64,000 nucleotides of DNA from Owenia fusiformis (taxonomy: Eukaryota; Annelida; Polychaeta; Sabellida; Oweniidae), in NCBI GenBank assembly GCA_903813345.2, contig CAIIXF020000011.1:32294166-32358165 (forward strand), read 5' to 3'. Of this stretch, positions 24,211-34,948 are shown piece by piece (positions within the stretch are counted from its first letter, which is position 1; every line of letters starts with the position of its first letter). The translations under genes were made by a program, and so were the position numbers. Under the pieces are notes generated by a model. That model made no database searches. It was given only the letters and a program-made list of their open reading frames with translations, and was not told the DNA's origin.

Positions 24211-24869
24211 CATTCAGAATTTATCATATGCAAATACCCAATTTAGAAAATTAGGTAGATGATGTCTGGAGATAAAAGGATGAAGTAGATATAAACACCA
24301 AGGGATGATAAGGTGTTGAAAAATACACTTGAACAAAATACTGATATGTTCTTGTTTGTCAGTTCTCAATAAGGAATGCAGATCATCTTCAAAGAGGGGT
24401 ATATGGGTCTGAATTCCAATCATATTTAGCAAAAATGTGAAAAATGTCAATGTGAATGATATGAGAGGGTCCTTCCTATTAGTAGACATTGGGATGGATG
24501 TAATTGATAGATGTACGATGAAACAGAAACTTTTAGAATGGTCCAATTTGGAACATTCAAGATGATACAAAGATGAGTATACCTGAACAAGATTATTCAT
24601 TCTTGTTGAGCTTTTGAAATATTGACAAAATAAAGGAACATCATCAAAATGATTCCAGAATGGTTAATGGAGTGCCTCACGTTTGTGTAATTACATATGA
24701 TTGAAATAAAATGTAATGCATTCATGTGAATGGAACTTATTTTTATATCATTGCATTATATTATTTGAAGCCTCTGAACTAAAGAACTCCGAGCTAAGTT
24801 GAGTTGAGCCAAGCATTTGGACCAGGCACATCTCAACAAAATGTTGTATTTTCCCTATCATCTTTCTTG

Positions 24870-25290
24870 TCAATTTTTATTTTCATTGTGAGTCATTGTG
24901 TTTTATGGATTATGACGATGGCTTTTGTGAATGGACTTGGAGACTGGATTTTATCTATCCCACATCATTTGAGACTGAATGCTCTATCTTGTATGAGTAC
25001 TTGTATCTACAACTATTTTTGAGGTTATGAGTATTGGATATCAATTTCTAATTTTTTTCTTCAACATGTATTGTAATGATTTCAGTATGAATGAAATGTC
25101 CCTTGGTCTTCTGGTCTTGGATTGTGATAATGGTTCTTGAATGGTAGGGGAAAGGGGGAATTAGACATTGTTTCTTTTCACGTTAAATCATGATTTTGGG
25201 CTATATGGGGTTTGTTTTTCTTGACTGGTATGCACTTAGAGGTTGATTTTTCTTGCTCCATTACAACTTTTGGTCCTTTCCCTTTGGCAC
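24870..25290. repeat. Dispersed repeat, inverted copy
   Basis: Reverse complement of a segment also found at about 980-1330, 15700-16010 and 18280-18620 (shared 'gggaaaggaccaaaagttg', 'aaatccagtctccaagtcc'). The ORFs crossing it are not conserved as proteins. A weaker piece recurs near 28040. Confidence 0.7.
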
Positions 25291-25609
25291 TAGTGCTTAT
25301 ATATTTATCAATCTTTCTTCTTATCTTTCAACCCTTGTTCACTTTTTTTGCATTTTAGAATGTCCATTAAATATTTAGCTCAGATTGAACTATGAAACAA
25401 AAACATAATCAAATCTAATCTGTAGATTTATTTTTATTATTCAGGGAAGTAAACGAAGGTACAGGTAATACAGTTAAAAGTAATTTAGATTTAAAGATAT
25501 ACATGTAGATGTCTGAGAAATCTAATGAAACATCCAATACATTTGGTATTGTAGCACACATAAATGATTTCTTCACATGAATAAATGAAAGCCTTGGATG
25601 GAACAAGGC

Positions 25610-26991
25610 TTATGTTGTTCTCTTATCTTCGCCTGAATGGACAATGTTTTCAACCCAGTACTGGATCTTGTACTTTTTCCTATCATCTACCTTAAGAAAA
25701 TGGAGCAGGCAACTGAAAAAACAATATCATTCATCATCATTAACTTTATAAGAAGGTTGATCAAAACTTTAAATCTTAATCATTAATTTTGAAAGAATAC
25801 CTTTACAATAGCTTTTTTCTCTTCACTTTAACTATATACTTGAGTTCCCAAAAGTCGTTCAGTTGAAATACATATACGTATTTAACAAAAATGTTTATAC
25901 ATTCATATTTACCGCATATCAGCAAGCTTTTTCAGTGCCCCTGTTTCATCCTTTGAATATACAGTCCCATGACCATATCCAGTGGCACTCTGTTTGTCCT
26001 CTTTGATATGCTCATCAAAAGTAACTCTGATGTGTAAATAAGGATTTTTGGACTTTACTAGTACCTCCAAAAGGTGCATGACTCCTGCAGAGATAATGTG
26101 ATACACGTATATCCATTTTTCAACATCTATTATAACAATCTTAGCAATAATAAGTGTCAAAAAGGTATACCTTTACAGTGTGAAATATTTTTTAATTAAA
26201 TACGTACCATAAGGTAGATCATATTAAGTGCATACTATTTGGGAGCAACTTCAATCAAAGCACTTACCATCTCTCCCAACTCCACTTCTCCAGCCTGGTA
26301 CAGCTAGGATTGCATCCTCTGCCCAAAATGTCCTGGCATATGAACAGTCAGTATTTACAGGGGTGGCACATTTAGGCAACAGCAAAGCATCTGCATAATC
26401 ATTCATGAACTTATTCAGCTCATCTTTGACTGAAATATAAGAATAGAAATTATAGTTGCAAAGAAGCAAAACACACAGGGTCACTCTTTTAAAGACCCCT
26501 TTTAGTTCTTCTTCATTGTACACTGATTTTATTGCCACAATTTTATATGTACATTAATGTATGTATATATTAAACTTACGTATAAAATAAATAAATAAAA
26601 TATTAAACTTAAGTCTCGTATTGTATTGTATTGCATCTTTTATTCCTCCACAAGGGAGAGCAAACATATAAAATTACATCATTTATTTAATATACAAAAA
26701 AATTATAGCTACAAAGGAACATATTTACAAAAAAAACAGTGTTTGAGTTCATTGACAATATCATGATTAAATCGGCATGTGATTTCTCACAATGCAATTT
26801 TATGTAAATACAAGGATCCAAATGTTAGTTGATTTCTTAAAGAAAGAGTTATTGTTACCAAGAATAGAATTTGTATCTAACTTTAAATTATATTATTCTT
26901 TAAGTAACTTACTGCCACTAACTGGACTTGGTATTGCGCTCATACAGTGAAGCAATGTTCCAAATAACACAATTTTCATGAGCTGCAACAT
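25610..26991 (-). CDS. Secreted NTF2-like (SnoaL/DUF4440-like) protein, gene D, complete
   Basis: Four minus-strand exons: 26991-26913, 26429-26268, 26084-25913 and 25712-25610, total 516 nt, 171 residues, all GT/AG with the same intron phases as A-C. Exon 1: signal peptide (MLQLMKIVLFGTLLHCMSA); no acidic tract. Exon 2: 'KDELNKFMNDYADAL', cysteine pair 'CATPVNTDCS', 'WAEDAILAVPGW' and 'GRDG'. Exon 3: 'YLHIRVTFDEHIKEDKQ' and 'SATGYGHGTVYSKDETG'. Exon 4: 'CLLHFLKVDDRKKYKIQYWV'. The order helix - W-x-x-D-A-I-L - G-x-D-G - strand - 'KYKIQYW' resembles SnoaL/DUF4440-like NTF2 folds. No active site assigned. Close paralogue of E. Confidence 0.75.
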
Positions 26992-27094
26992 AGTTTCCAA
27001 TTTGCTTTGTATGACCAAAGTTGTGTATCTTTTTCTACTTAATAAACTATTATGATATGTAACATTTATAATATGATTTCCGTCTGCTATTCTG

Positions 27095-27165
27095 ACATCC
27101 TATTAGTTAGACACGTATCACGTGACTATGAAATATGTTTTGATAGGGGCATATTATCCAATCAA
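27095..27165 (-). promoter_or_regulatory. Upstream block conserved between genes D and E
   Basis: 'atcacgtgactatgaaatat' and 'ttttgatag' here match 39290-39320 upstream of gene E ('atcatgtgactacaaatat', 'ttttgatag'), at a similar distance (roughly 60-170 nt) from each start codon. It includes an E-box-like CACGTG/CATGTG and an AT-rich element. A shared promoter is inferred. Confidence 0.45.
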
Positions 27166-27169
27166 ATGC

Positions 27170-28518
27170 TTCAGCATAAGCATACATAATGTACCTGATG
27201 GTGAAATTTCCCAATTCATTTTACTGGTTATACTTTTATATTTATCTTTAATATTACAATAACAGATGAATGTAATTGAAGTATTTTGTAATCTGTTGTT
27301 TCCTGTGATGGCAACCGATATGATGCTTACTATTAGAAATTGAAATTTTAGAAAACATGATACTAGACATGTAGCCATAAAGTTGAATTTCCTTACTTTT
27401 ATATGAATTTGATCAATTGTGTTTATGACTCTATTAAAACATTCATAATCCACAGTAAAAGTGAACCATTCTGCTTGGTACTAAATGAGGATTGTTAACA
27501 ATGGTACATGTAGTTATATACAATGTGAAAATATGAAGAACTGCATTTGACTGAATGAAATAGTTATACATAGTTATGTATAATGGCCATTTAAAGATAT
27601 AAAAATGAACAAAAGATGTTTAAAATTTTAACTATTGATTTAGAAGTCTGAGCATTGGAATCATAAAAATTTCAAAACAACTTTAATTAAATTATATCAA
27701 CCAATACATTCAGTCCTCAAAGCCCATCTTACCAAAGACAAAAGAGGAAACATTTTTTGTTTCTAAAAACGAAAATTCGACAATACATTACAAAATAAAT
27801 CACTGATCATGTTACATTCAGTCTACTTTTGATTCAGTTTTCTAGTTACACATCTTTAACAAAAAGAAAATACATATTTTTAGAAGACCATAGTTGTCCA
27901 TATCTTAACGAATATCCTAATTATTTGGAACACATGTGAAGAAAGAAGAGTTGACCACTAACTGACATCAAAGTTAGTTATTGTAGATATGGGTACATGT
28001 ATTGTATAAAAGATGAAGTACCCAGTCTTCAATGAAGTTCGATAAAATCCAGTCTCAAAGTCAAAACATGTAAGAATGCAAAAGCAAATCTGCCTTCGTA
28101 GTTTGTAAATTCATAGAAGGCATCTTGATGAAACACTATTGAGTTGTATTGAATGTAACATAACTACACATGTACAAATGCTAAAAACTATCACACATGT
28201 ATATCTACCATTATGATGATTTATAACATTATTTTTTTCATTAAAAACAAGAGTTCTGATGACTTTACTATTAAATCATAAACAATAACAACATTATCTT
28301 TATTATTAAAAATAAGAGTATTACAGTAATAGTAAATCAACTACAGCTAAGAATACCACATTTTAAGCATGTGTAGTCTTTGCTTTTTAATTTTAGCTAA
28401 CCATATGTTGCATGGCAATAGACTGGAAGTCATAATTTAGGATTATATATTTAAAATTGTGTTTAAGTGATGTCATGGTTGCTATTGTTATTTGTCATAA
28501 TGTTAAAGTTTATGAAAT
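27170..28518. other. Intergenic region between gene D and the Ngaro element
   Basis: AT-rich, no ORF with recognisable domain. A small piece near 28040 resembles the dispersed repeat described at 24870-25290. Confidence 0.5.
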
Positions 28519-28743
28519 TGAAGTTTATTCCATTTGGAATAATGTTTTTAATGAATCTGAATGCCATATATTTATCACGTAATTGTTTGTCCATTTATCT
28601 TTTGGATAGTTTCCAGGTTTTCTAATCCTTTAGCGGGTAGTGTAATTGGCATCTTTTCAATTTATATGAATGCATGGTTGACCCCAGTTTCACCAGTGTA
28701 CTTTATAAAGACATTCAGTCCACAACACGTGGAAATTTCAACA
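28519..28743 (+). repeat. Split direct repeat A1
   Basis: 225 bp identical to A2 at 32793-33017, offset 4274. Contains the first in-frame ATG of the gag frame, but gag probably starts after it. Confidence 0.9.
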
Positions 28744-29898
28744 ATGAGTTTTACAGCAGTTTTACTTCATTTTAATACAATGGCTGAGAGTAAATCGGAC
28801 ATTCTTGAAGCAGGCAGGAAGTGCAGTAAGTGTAGGGGCCTTATAAGACATCATATTGGCCCTCATGGAACTAAATGTGACTTTGAAATTCAAAAAGAAT
28901 ATCGAGATCAGGACGTTGAAGTCGATGTTACCAATGAGATTCTAGAATTAAAGAATCTCATGGAACGTATGATGATAAGTAATGAAACTTTCAAGCAGGA
29001 TGTGAAGACTGAGATGGAATCCATGAAGCATGAGATATTGCAAATAAAATCTCGTTCCAATGATAACAATGATATACCATCAACATTTTCTGTACCGTCA
29101 ATGTCACCCAAGAAAGTCGTACCATCAGCCCCTGCTAAATCGTCCATACCTGTTATGACGGAAACGAAAGTCTCTACCGAAGCAGATGAATCTGACACAT
29201 CAATGATTCTAGATTATCCTGTACCTCAGAAAACAATAAAAGCAGTCAAATCTGGTAAGTTTGTGAACATGATAGATTTACTACCAGCTAATCTTGTGAA
29301 TGATTACAATGAAAATCCAGATCCTATCATTTTAACACTTGATAACGGACATCTTCGTCAACAACACAAGCGTAAAGTTAAAACGATTACTAGCTTTAAT
29401 CAGTGGTTATCTGCTTGGAGTATCTATGAATGTATACTGATTGAACAAAATCCGATCTTGTATTCGAGTCTTATCGCATATCGCACACTTATCCAGGAAG
29501 CGGACAAAAAGTTCCATTGGAATGCGATCAATCTGTATGACATTAAATTTAGAACAAAATTAGCTCAATCACCATCACCCAAATTTGACAAGATGGATAT
29601 TACGTTTTATGTCACGACATTGGATGCGACATGCGTCAAGAACACAATCAGATGTCACCGATGTTCAGGGGACCATAAAGTTAGTAACTGCCCCTTTCAA
29701 ACGAGCTCCACGATGGCGCAGACATCATCGTCGGATACAAAACAGAAGGCGGACAAAGACGAGGTCTGTAACAATTATCAATTCGGAAACTGCAAATATG
29801 GAACAAATTGCTACAGGATGCACAAATGTAATGGATGCGGCACCCTTAACGTCCCTCGATCAAAATGTACGAAATGCCCATCCCTTAGCACACATTAA
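28744..29898 (+). CDS. Gag-like ORF1 of the Ngaro element
   Basis: The frame is open from 28561, but the first part is inside repeat A1; ATGs at 28744 or 28780 (MAESKSDILEAG) are more likely starts. Visible features: an N-terminal Cys/His cluster (CSKCRGLIRHHIGPHGTKC), a probable coiled coil (EILELKNLMERMM...MKHEILQIKSR), a Ser/Pro-rich linker, and near the C-terminus a zinc knuckle (CHRCSGDHKVSNC), a CCCH-type finger (C-x7-C-x5-C-x3-H at CNNYQFGNCKYGTNC...H) and a last Cys pair. This fits a nucleic-acid-binding structural protein of a retroelement. It overlaps ORF2 in another frame by up to 314 nt, so ORF2 may be made by frameshifting or re-initiation. Confidence 0.75.
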   Translation: MSFTAVLLHFNTMAESKSDILEAGRKCSKCRGLIRHHIGPHGTKCDFEIQKEYRDQDVEVDVTNEILELKNLMERMMISNETFKQDVKTEMESMKHEILQIKSRSNDNNDIPSTFSVPSMSPKKVVPSAPAKSSIPVMTETKVSTEADESDTSMILDYPVPQKTIKAVKSGKFVNMIDLLPANLVNDYNENPDPIILTLDNGHLRQQHKRKVKTITSFNQWLSAWSIYECILIEQNPILYSSLIAYRTLIQEADKKFHWNAINLYDIKFRTKLAQSPSPKFDKMDITFYVTTLDATCVKNTIRCHRCSGDHKVSNCPFQTSSTMAQTSSSDTKQKADKDEVCNNYQFGNCKYGTNCYRMHKCNGCGTLNVPRSKCTKCPSLSTH

Positions 29899-31399
29899 TC
29901 CTTATAGACCACTTTCTCCTGACGCCCTAGAATTAGGCCTTAGGAATCATCCTGATAAACAGTTCGTAGAGAAAATAATCTATCAAGCCAAAAACGGAGT
30001 TTCGTTAGGTTTTCAAGGAATTAGACAATCGCAAATACACAATAACTGGAAGTCTGCATTAGAAAATCCTGACGTGATCGAGAAAAATATTGCTAAGGAA
30101 GTCAAAATGGGTCGTAAAGTGGGATTCAGTTCTCCCCCAATTTCAACTTATGTCGCATCGCCGATGGGCGCATATCGTAAAAAGCGCTCGGACCCTCCAA
30201 AATATAGGGTTATCCATGATCTTTCATGGCCTCCTGGAAAGGCAATTAATGATTTCATCGACAAGGATATATGCACTCTTAAATACATTAGCATAGATAC
30301 AGTGATACGTCTCGTGAAACAATATGGTAAAAATTGTTTAATGTCGAAAATCGATTTATCAGACGCGTTTAAATATATAGGAGTATGCAGAGATGACTGG
30401 GAATTACTGGGTACCACTTGGACAACAACAAAGAATGGATCCACTGAGACTACATACTACATCGATTTAGTGCTTCCGTTTGGAGCTAGATCATCGCCTT
30501 ATTTATTTAACCAATTCGCAGATGCCTTAGAATTCATCATGCGTGAAAATGGCGCAACAGAAGCACAGCATTATTTAGATGATTACTTTACATGTGGTCC
30601 TCCCAATTCTATGATATGTCATGAAAATATTGACATCATGGTAAAGACGTGTCGTGAAATAGGTTTTGATATCAATCCTGCAAAAACGGTCATGCCTACT
30701 ACATCTCTTGAGTACTTGGGTCTGGTAATTGATTCCAATAAATTTGAATTACAGATACCTAGTGATAAACTACATGATATGATTGATAATCTAAAACAGT
30801 GGTTAGTGCGCAAGAGAGCCTCAAAACGACAAATATTATCTTTACAAGGAAAACTAACATATCTTTGTAGAGTTGTGCGCTGTGGAAATACGTTCTTACG
30901 GAGAATAATTGACCTATCTACAAAATTGAAGCAACTTAATCATAAGATCAAGATCACAAAAACATTCCTTGCCGACATAAATTGGTGGCTCACTTATTTA
31001 ACACAGTGGAACGGTGTGAGTCTATTCATCGACGAAGCATGGACTCCAAACACTATTTTACATCTCTATACAGATGCTTCCAAGGCTTACTATGGTGCAT
31101 TCTTCAATGGTGAATATACCTTTGGTGAATTCAAAGAATGCTACATGAACTATGGAATAACATTCAAAGAACTTTATGCCATCGTTGTTGCCATAGCTAC
31201 GTGGAAATGTTTGTCTCAGAAGCGCTTATTGTTTCATTGCGATAACGAGGCCGTAGTTACAGTGATAAATAAAGGATCATGCAGAAACAAAGATCTAATG
31301 GCTCTTGTCAGAGCCCTATATTATCAATGTGCAAAAAACAATTGTGAATGTCGTGCAATTCACATCGAAGGACAAAAGAACCAATTGCCGATTCTATAA
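29585..31399 (+). CDS. Reverse transcriptase / RNase H ORF2 of the Ngaro element
   Basis: 604 codons. RT motifs in order: 'YRVIHDLSWP', 'MSKIDLSDAFKYIG' (motif A), 'LPFGARSSPYLFNQFADAL' (motif B), 'QHYLDDYFTCG' (motif C, YLDD at about residue 329, nt 30570), 'SLEYLGLVID'. RNase H follows: 'LYTDASKAYYGAFF', 'FKELYAIVVA', 'HCDNEAVVTVINKG'. The true start is uncertain because the first ~90 codons overlap gag in another frame; RT-like sequence is convincing from about 29890. The ORF stops at 31399 just where the family usually has an I-A-D-x-x-S-R motif; that motif is visible directly after in another frame, so a one-base loss near 31385 is likely. Confidence 0.85.
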   Translation: MTRWILRFMSRHWMRHASRTQSDVTDVQGTIKLVTAPFKRAPRWRRHHRRIQNRRRTKTRSVTIINSETANMEQIATGCTNVMDAAPLTSLDQNVRNAHPLAHINPYRPLSPDALELGLRNHPDKQFVEKIIYQAKNGVSLGFQGIRQSQIHNNWKSALENPDVIEKNIAKEVKMGRKVGFSSPPISTYVASPMGAYRKKRSDPPKYRVIHDLSWPPGKAINDFIDKDICTLKYISIDTVIRLVKQYGKNCLMSKIDLSDAFKYIGVCRDDWELLGTTWTTTKNGSTETTYYIDLVLPFGARSSPYLFNQFADALEFIMRENGATEAQHYLDDYFTCGPPNSMICHENIDIMVKTCREIGFDINPAKTVMPTTSLEYLGLVIDSNKFELQIPSDKLHDMIDNLKQWLVRKRASKRQILSLQGKLTYLCRVVRCGNTFLRRIIDLSTKLKQLNHKIKITKTFLADINWWLTYLTQWNGVSLFIDEAWTPNTILHLYTDASKAYYGAFFNGEYTFGEFKECYMNYGITFKELYAIVVAIATWKCLSQKRLLFHCDNEAVVTVINKGSCRNKDLMALVRALYYQCAKNNCECRAIHIEGQKNQLPIL

Positions 31400-31622
31400 G
31401 CAGGAAAAAATGGGACACTTTCAAAAAGCTAACGGAAAATCAAACCGTACGCTTTGTAAAGCCTATTGATTTTAATATATTTTATTAAGCTCGTTTAAAT
31501 GTTTGAAACAATGTATTGTGCAAACTTTTCAGTACTATTCTATGTAACATGGAGATCATAAGTATAGAATTGTTTTTTGTTTTTTTTTAACAAGTTTTCA
31601 TTCTAAAGATTGAAGTCATATT

Positions 31623-32630
31623 TTGTATTTACACATGTATTTATCTTATGTAATTCTAGATAGTAAAGCCGAACGTCTGGCATATCTCCAACACAAGTCA
31701 GATTCCTTAGTAAAACAAGGTCTACAATTATCAACTCAGAAGACTTATGCTGTTGGTCAAAAACAGTTTATTAAATTTTGTAATAGTCTCGATCTTACAT
31801 ATTGTCCAACAAGTGAGAAAACTATTTTAAACTTTATTGCAGATTGCAATGACCGTAATCTGAGACATGGCACTATTTTGAGTTATCTGTATGGTGTTCG
31901 ATCATTACATTTGGAAAATGGATTGCAAGATCCACTAAAAGATAGTTTCAAAATAAAAAGAGCTTTAAAAGCAATTCAAAAATCTCAAGACAATACATCT
32001 AACCAAAAATTAGCCATAAGTCATGAAATAATGAAATCACTAATTCATCTCCACACAGATAGTCATGACAACATAGTACTATGGTCAGCCATAACAATGG
32101 CCTTCTTCGGTTTATTCAGATGTGGAGAGATAACTTTAGGAGATCATCAAATTTTTGATCCTGATGTACATATGACACGCGATTGTGTTACAATGGTTCA
32201 TGAGAAAAACATAGAATATATGAAGGTATTTTTAAAGTGTTCTAAGACAGACACTATTGGAACTGGTATAGAGGTAGTTATTGGATGTAGTCAGCACAAC
32301 GTATGTGCCGTTCATGCAATGAAAAAGAATTTGTATATAGCAAAACACGCTCATCCAAAATCTCCATTGTTTGTTCTCCAGAATGGCAAAATACTCAACA
32401 GGTCCACATTTGTCAACCATACTAAACAATGCTTACTCAAACTTGGTATAAATCCTAGCAAATACAGTGGACACAGCTTCCGTATCGGAGGCTGTACATC
32501 TGGAGTTACTGCCAATCTGGAAGACTGGGAGTTAAAACTAATAGGTAGATGGTCAAGTGATTGTTTTCAACGTTACATCAGAACTCCAGTTGATTTATTG
32601 GCTACCTACGCTAAAAAGATTATCAATTAA
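31623..32630 (+). CDS. Tyrosine recombinase ORF3 of the Ngaro element
   Basis: 335 codons. Catalytic set of the tyrosine recombinase family is complete: Arg166 (FFGLFRCGEI), probable Lys205 or Lys208 (FLKCSKTD), His284 and Arg287 (GHSFRIGG), Trp310 at the His/Trp position (IGRWSSD), and Tyr318 nucleophile (CFQRYIRTP). The N-terminal half (about residues 20-125) resembles the SAM-like DNA-binding domain. It would integrate a circular cDNA intermediate by site-specific recombination rather than by a DDE integrase. The start may lie a little downstream of 31623. The 223-nt gap after ORF2 contains no other domain. Confidence 0.88.
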   Translation: MYLHMYLSYVILDSKAERLAYLQHKSDSLVKQGLQLSTQKTYAVGQKQFIKFCNSLDLTYCPTSEKTILNFIADCNDRNLRHGTILSYLYGVRSLHLENGLQDPLKDSFKIKRALKAIQKSQDNTSNQKLAISHEIMKSLIHLHTDSHDNIVLWSAITMAFFGLFRCGEITLGDHQIFDPDVHMTRDCVTMVHEKNIEYMKVFLKCSKTDTIGTGIEVVIGCSQHNVCAVHAMKKNLYIAKHAHPKSPLFVLQNGKILNRSTFVNHTKQCLLKLGINPSKYSGHSFRIGGCTSGVTANLEDWELKLIGRWSSDCFQRYIRTPVDLLATYAKKIIN

Positions 32631-32666
32631 ATGTAAAAGCGAAAACTTCATGCTTGGGCGTTTTTG

Positions 32667-32792
32667 GGCCGTGTTCATTTACGCTAAATGCTCATATTTA
32701 ATGTTTTGATAGTAAATGAATAAATAAAAGCCTACTTTTAGCCCAAACATCAGTTTTCTCTGTGTTATATTATAATGAAGTGTGTACATTAA
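32667..32792 (+). repeat. Split direct repeat B1
   Basis: 126 bp identical to B2 (33202-33327), offset 535. Directly abuts A2, so the B1/A2 junction equals the junction expected when the outer ends (B2 end and A1 start) are joined in a circle. Confidence 0.9.
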
Positions 32793-33017
32793 TGAAGTTT
32801 ATTCCATTTGGAATAATGTTTTTAATGAATCTGAATGCCATATATTTATCACGTAATTGTTTGTCCATTTATCTTTTGGATAGTTTCCAGGTTTTCTAAT
32901 CCTTTAGCGGGTAGTGTAATTGGCATCTTTTCAATTTATATGAATGCATGGTTGACCCCAGTTTCACCAGTGTACTTTATAAAGACATTCAGTCCACAAC
33001 ACGTGGAAATTTCAACA
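32793..33017 (+). repeat. Split direct repeat A2
   Basis: 225-bp copy of A1. The 74-codon ORF here is only the repeated 5' segment of the gag frame. Confidence 0.9.
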
Positions 33018-33201
33018 CCCTCTTTAAAATCCCTCCCACCCAATGTTTTCATTAATTAATATAATTAATTATACATTAAAATAAGTGAAAACAAGAGATA
33101 TTGTTTTTTATGTGTGTCTTTGTATGTGTTTTTATTTCATTCGTTCTAATGTATGATATGTTATTTAAGTTCAGTATGTATTATATGTTATTTTATAATC
33201 A

Positions 33202-33327
33202 GGCCGTGTTCATTTACGCTAAATGCTCATATTTAATGTTTTGATAGTAAATGAATAAATAAAAGCCTACTTTTAGCCCAAACATCAGTTTTCTCTGTGT
33301 TATATTATAATGAAGTGTGTACATTAA
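33202..33327 (+). repeat. Split direct repeat B2 (right end of the Ngaro element)
   Basis: 126-bp copy of B1. Ends at 33327; flanking sequence on either side of the element shows no target duplication, as expected for tyrosine-recombinase insertion. Confidence 0.9.
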
Positions 33328-34480
33328 GTAATTTATAATGAAATAGAGTACATGTATGTATTAAGAGCATTACAATTTCATTGATAAAATTCAGCTCAGA
33401 ACCCGATTGTAATTCTCCCTTTCGTTGTTGACAACCATCGGAAGTATTCTTCTTTATCATTGCTTAAATAGTCAGTATACCGAGTTTAATCAATAAAATA
33501 TGGTACAATGATCGAACAACAAAATTCGGAAACGAATACTATAGATTTGCTTTCGGACCACTGAACAGATTGACCTAGATAATAGCGACGTGTCTTCTTT
33601 GTTGGTCTACTGCTCAGTTGTTTGTGGGTTTTCAACGTAACTCTATAATGTAATTTGAAGATGAATACTTTTATTCAGTTGTTGCATCAATGTTGCAGTT
33701 TGTAGTGCGGTAAGATTGGCATGAAAGTATTAAAAGTCGAATGGAATTGTTTTTTTCAAAAAAGGGCGACTAGTCAACTGATCATGTGACCTTTTCAATC
33801 ATTGTTTTCACCACACTATTAATCAATTCAATGAAAAAAAGCTGTTATATTAAGATTAATAAGAGATCAATTGTTTCTAATAATTTTTTCTGTACTCTCA
33901 TACGGGAATATGAACAAATATATCGTTTGAAAAATAGGTGTGAAAATCCCCATGTTAAACCTATGAGGGAAAACAAGGAAGTATAAAGTTGTTCCTCTGC
34001 GAACTGCATCATGGGAAATATTTTTGTGTCTCCTATTTTGAAGAGGGAACAACGATTTCGAGAATTGAACCTTGACAATGACCATCACTTGAATATAAAG
34101 CAGAATGGTGAAAATGATAATGAAATCAGTTGATTTACACAATGAGAGCACCTTTTCCTTAGGTCAGGAGGAGCCATGACATTTTCTTTATCCTCTGGTC
34201 TATCTATCTCTCTTCATCATTTTTCTTCTTAAGTATTGACTTCTTGACGTATTTATATTTTTGTCGCTCCTCCTGATATAACATTTTAGAATACCCATTT
34301 AATATTCCCACCATCTATTTGGACAATATATTCCTGTACAATATCATACGTAGAACCACACCTTATTGCAAATCCATTACCAGGCCATTTTTCAACTTTT
34401 TTGATCACAGGAAAAAATATTCACACAGGTTTCACATTGGATGGATATAGCTCTTGATGCTGCCACTGCGACTACATAAT
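33328..34480. other. Intergenic region, no gene identified
   Basis: I see no exon of the anoctamin or any other recognisable protein here. Short ORFs on both strands have no domain. Confidence 0.45.
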
Positions 34481-34484
34481 AAAT

Positions 34485-34931
34485 CTCGAGGTGTTTCAAA
34501 ATATGCAACCTACCTAACAATGCATTTCCTTTTAACAAATAGACTATGATAACTCTTGTTTGGCATAAAGTTGGTTCAATGTTCTTTAAGTTGATACCAT
34601 TTCATCAGAGTAGCATGTGTATGGCCCATTTGCTGGCCATTGGTATGGCTCTTATCCTTGAAAATAATGTGTATGTCAACAATCCTAGAACAATTGCTCA
34701 AACTAGAGATAACATATAAGAAAAGGACATTTGCAAGTCTGTCAGCAGAGAGGTGGTAGCCATTTGAAGCACAATCTTTATATGGGCAGCAAATGGGTCA
34801 TACAGACGCTACAGTGATGTAACTTGCTAAAATCAACTTTTCTTGAGTCAAAAAAGATTTTTCTTCACTGGTTAAAAAAAATATGCATTGTTAGGTATGT
34901 GGGTTGCATTTTTTCTGGAACACCCTGTACC
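34485..34931. mobile_element. Degenerate Tc1/mariner-type inverted-repeat element
   Basis: Left end 'gtttcaaaatatgcaacc' and right end '...gggttgcat...ggaacaccctgta' are inverted copies over about 50 bp, including 'cctaacaatgcat'. The right end CACCCTGTA matches the CAGGGTG-type termini seen elsewhere. The hAT element at 34949 begins 18 nt downstream. Confidence 0.5.
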
Positions 34932-34948
34932 TCAATATTTCAGTGTAC

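Larger units (their letters stand above)
28519..33327 (+). mobile_element. Ngaro-like tyrosine-recombinase retrotransposon (DIRS order)
   Basis: A 4.8-kb element with split direct repeats in the order A1 (28519-28743), ORFs, B1 (32667-32792), A2 (32793-33017), 184-bp spacer, B2 (33202-33327). A1/A2 and B1/B2 appear identical. It encodes gag-like, RT/RNase H and tyrosine recombinase ORFs, with no integrase and no methyltransferase domain, which separates it from DIRS1 and PAT types and points to Ngaro. Near-identical repeats suggest recent insertion. One frame break near the end of the RT/RNase H ORF may disable it. Confidence 0.88.

Noticed and set aside
24214-24600. 128-codon minus-strand ORF
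   Set aside because: No recognisable domain, no splice or promoter context and no copy elsewhere in the window; could be chance or transposon debris.
28561-28743. Gag translation beginning at the first ATG (28561)
   Set aside because: This part is repeat A1 and is repeated at 32835 without gag; a start at 28744 or 28780 is more likely.
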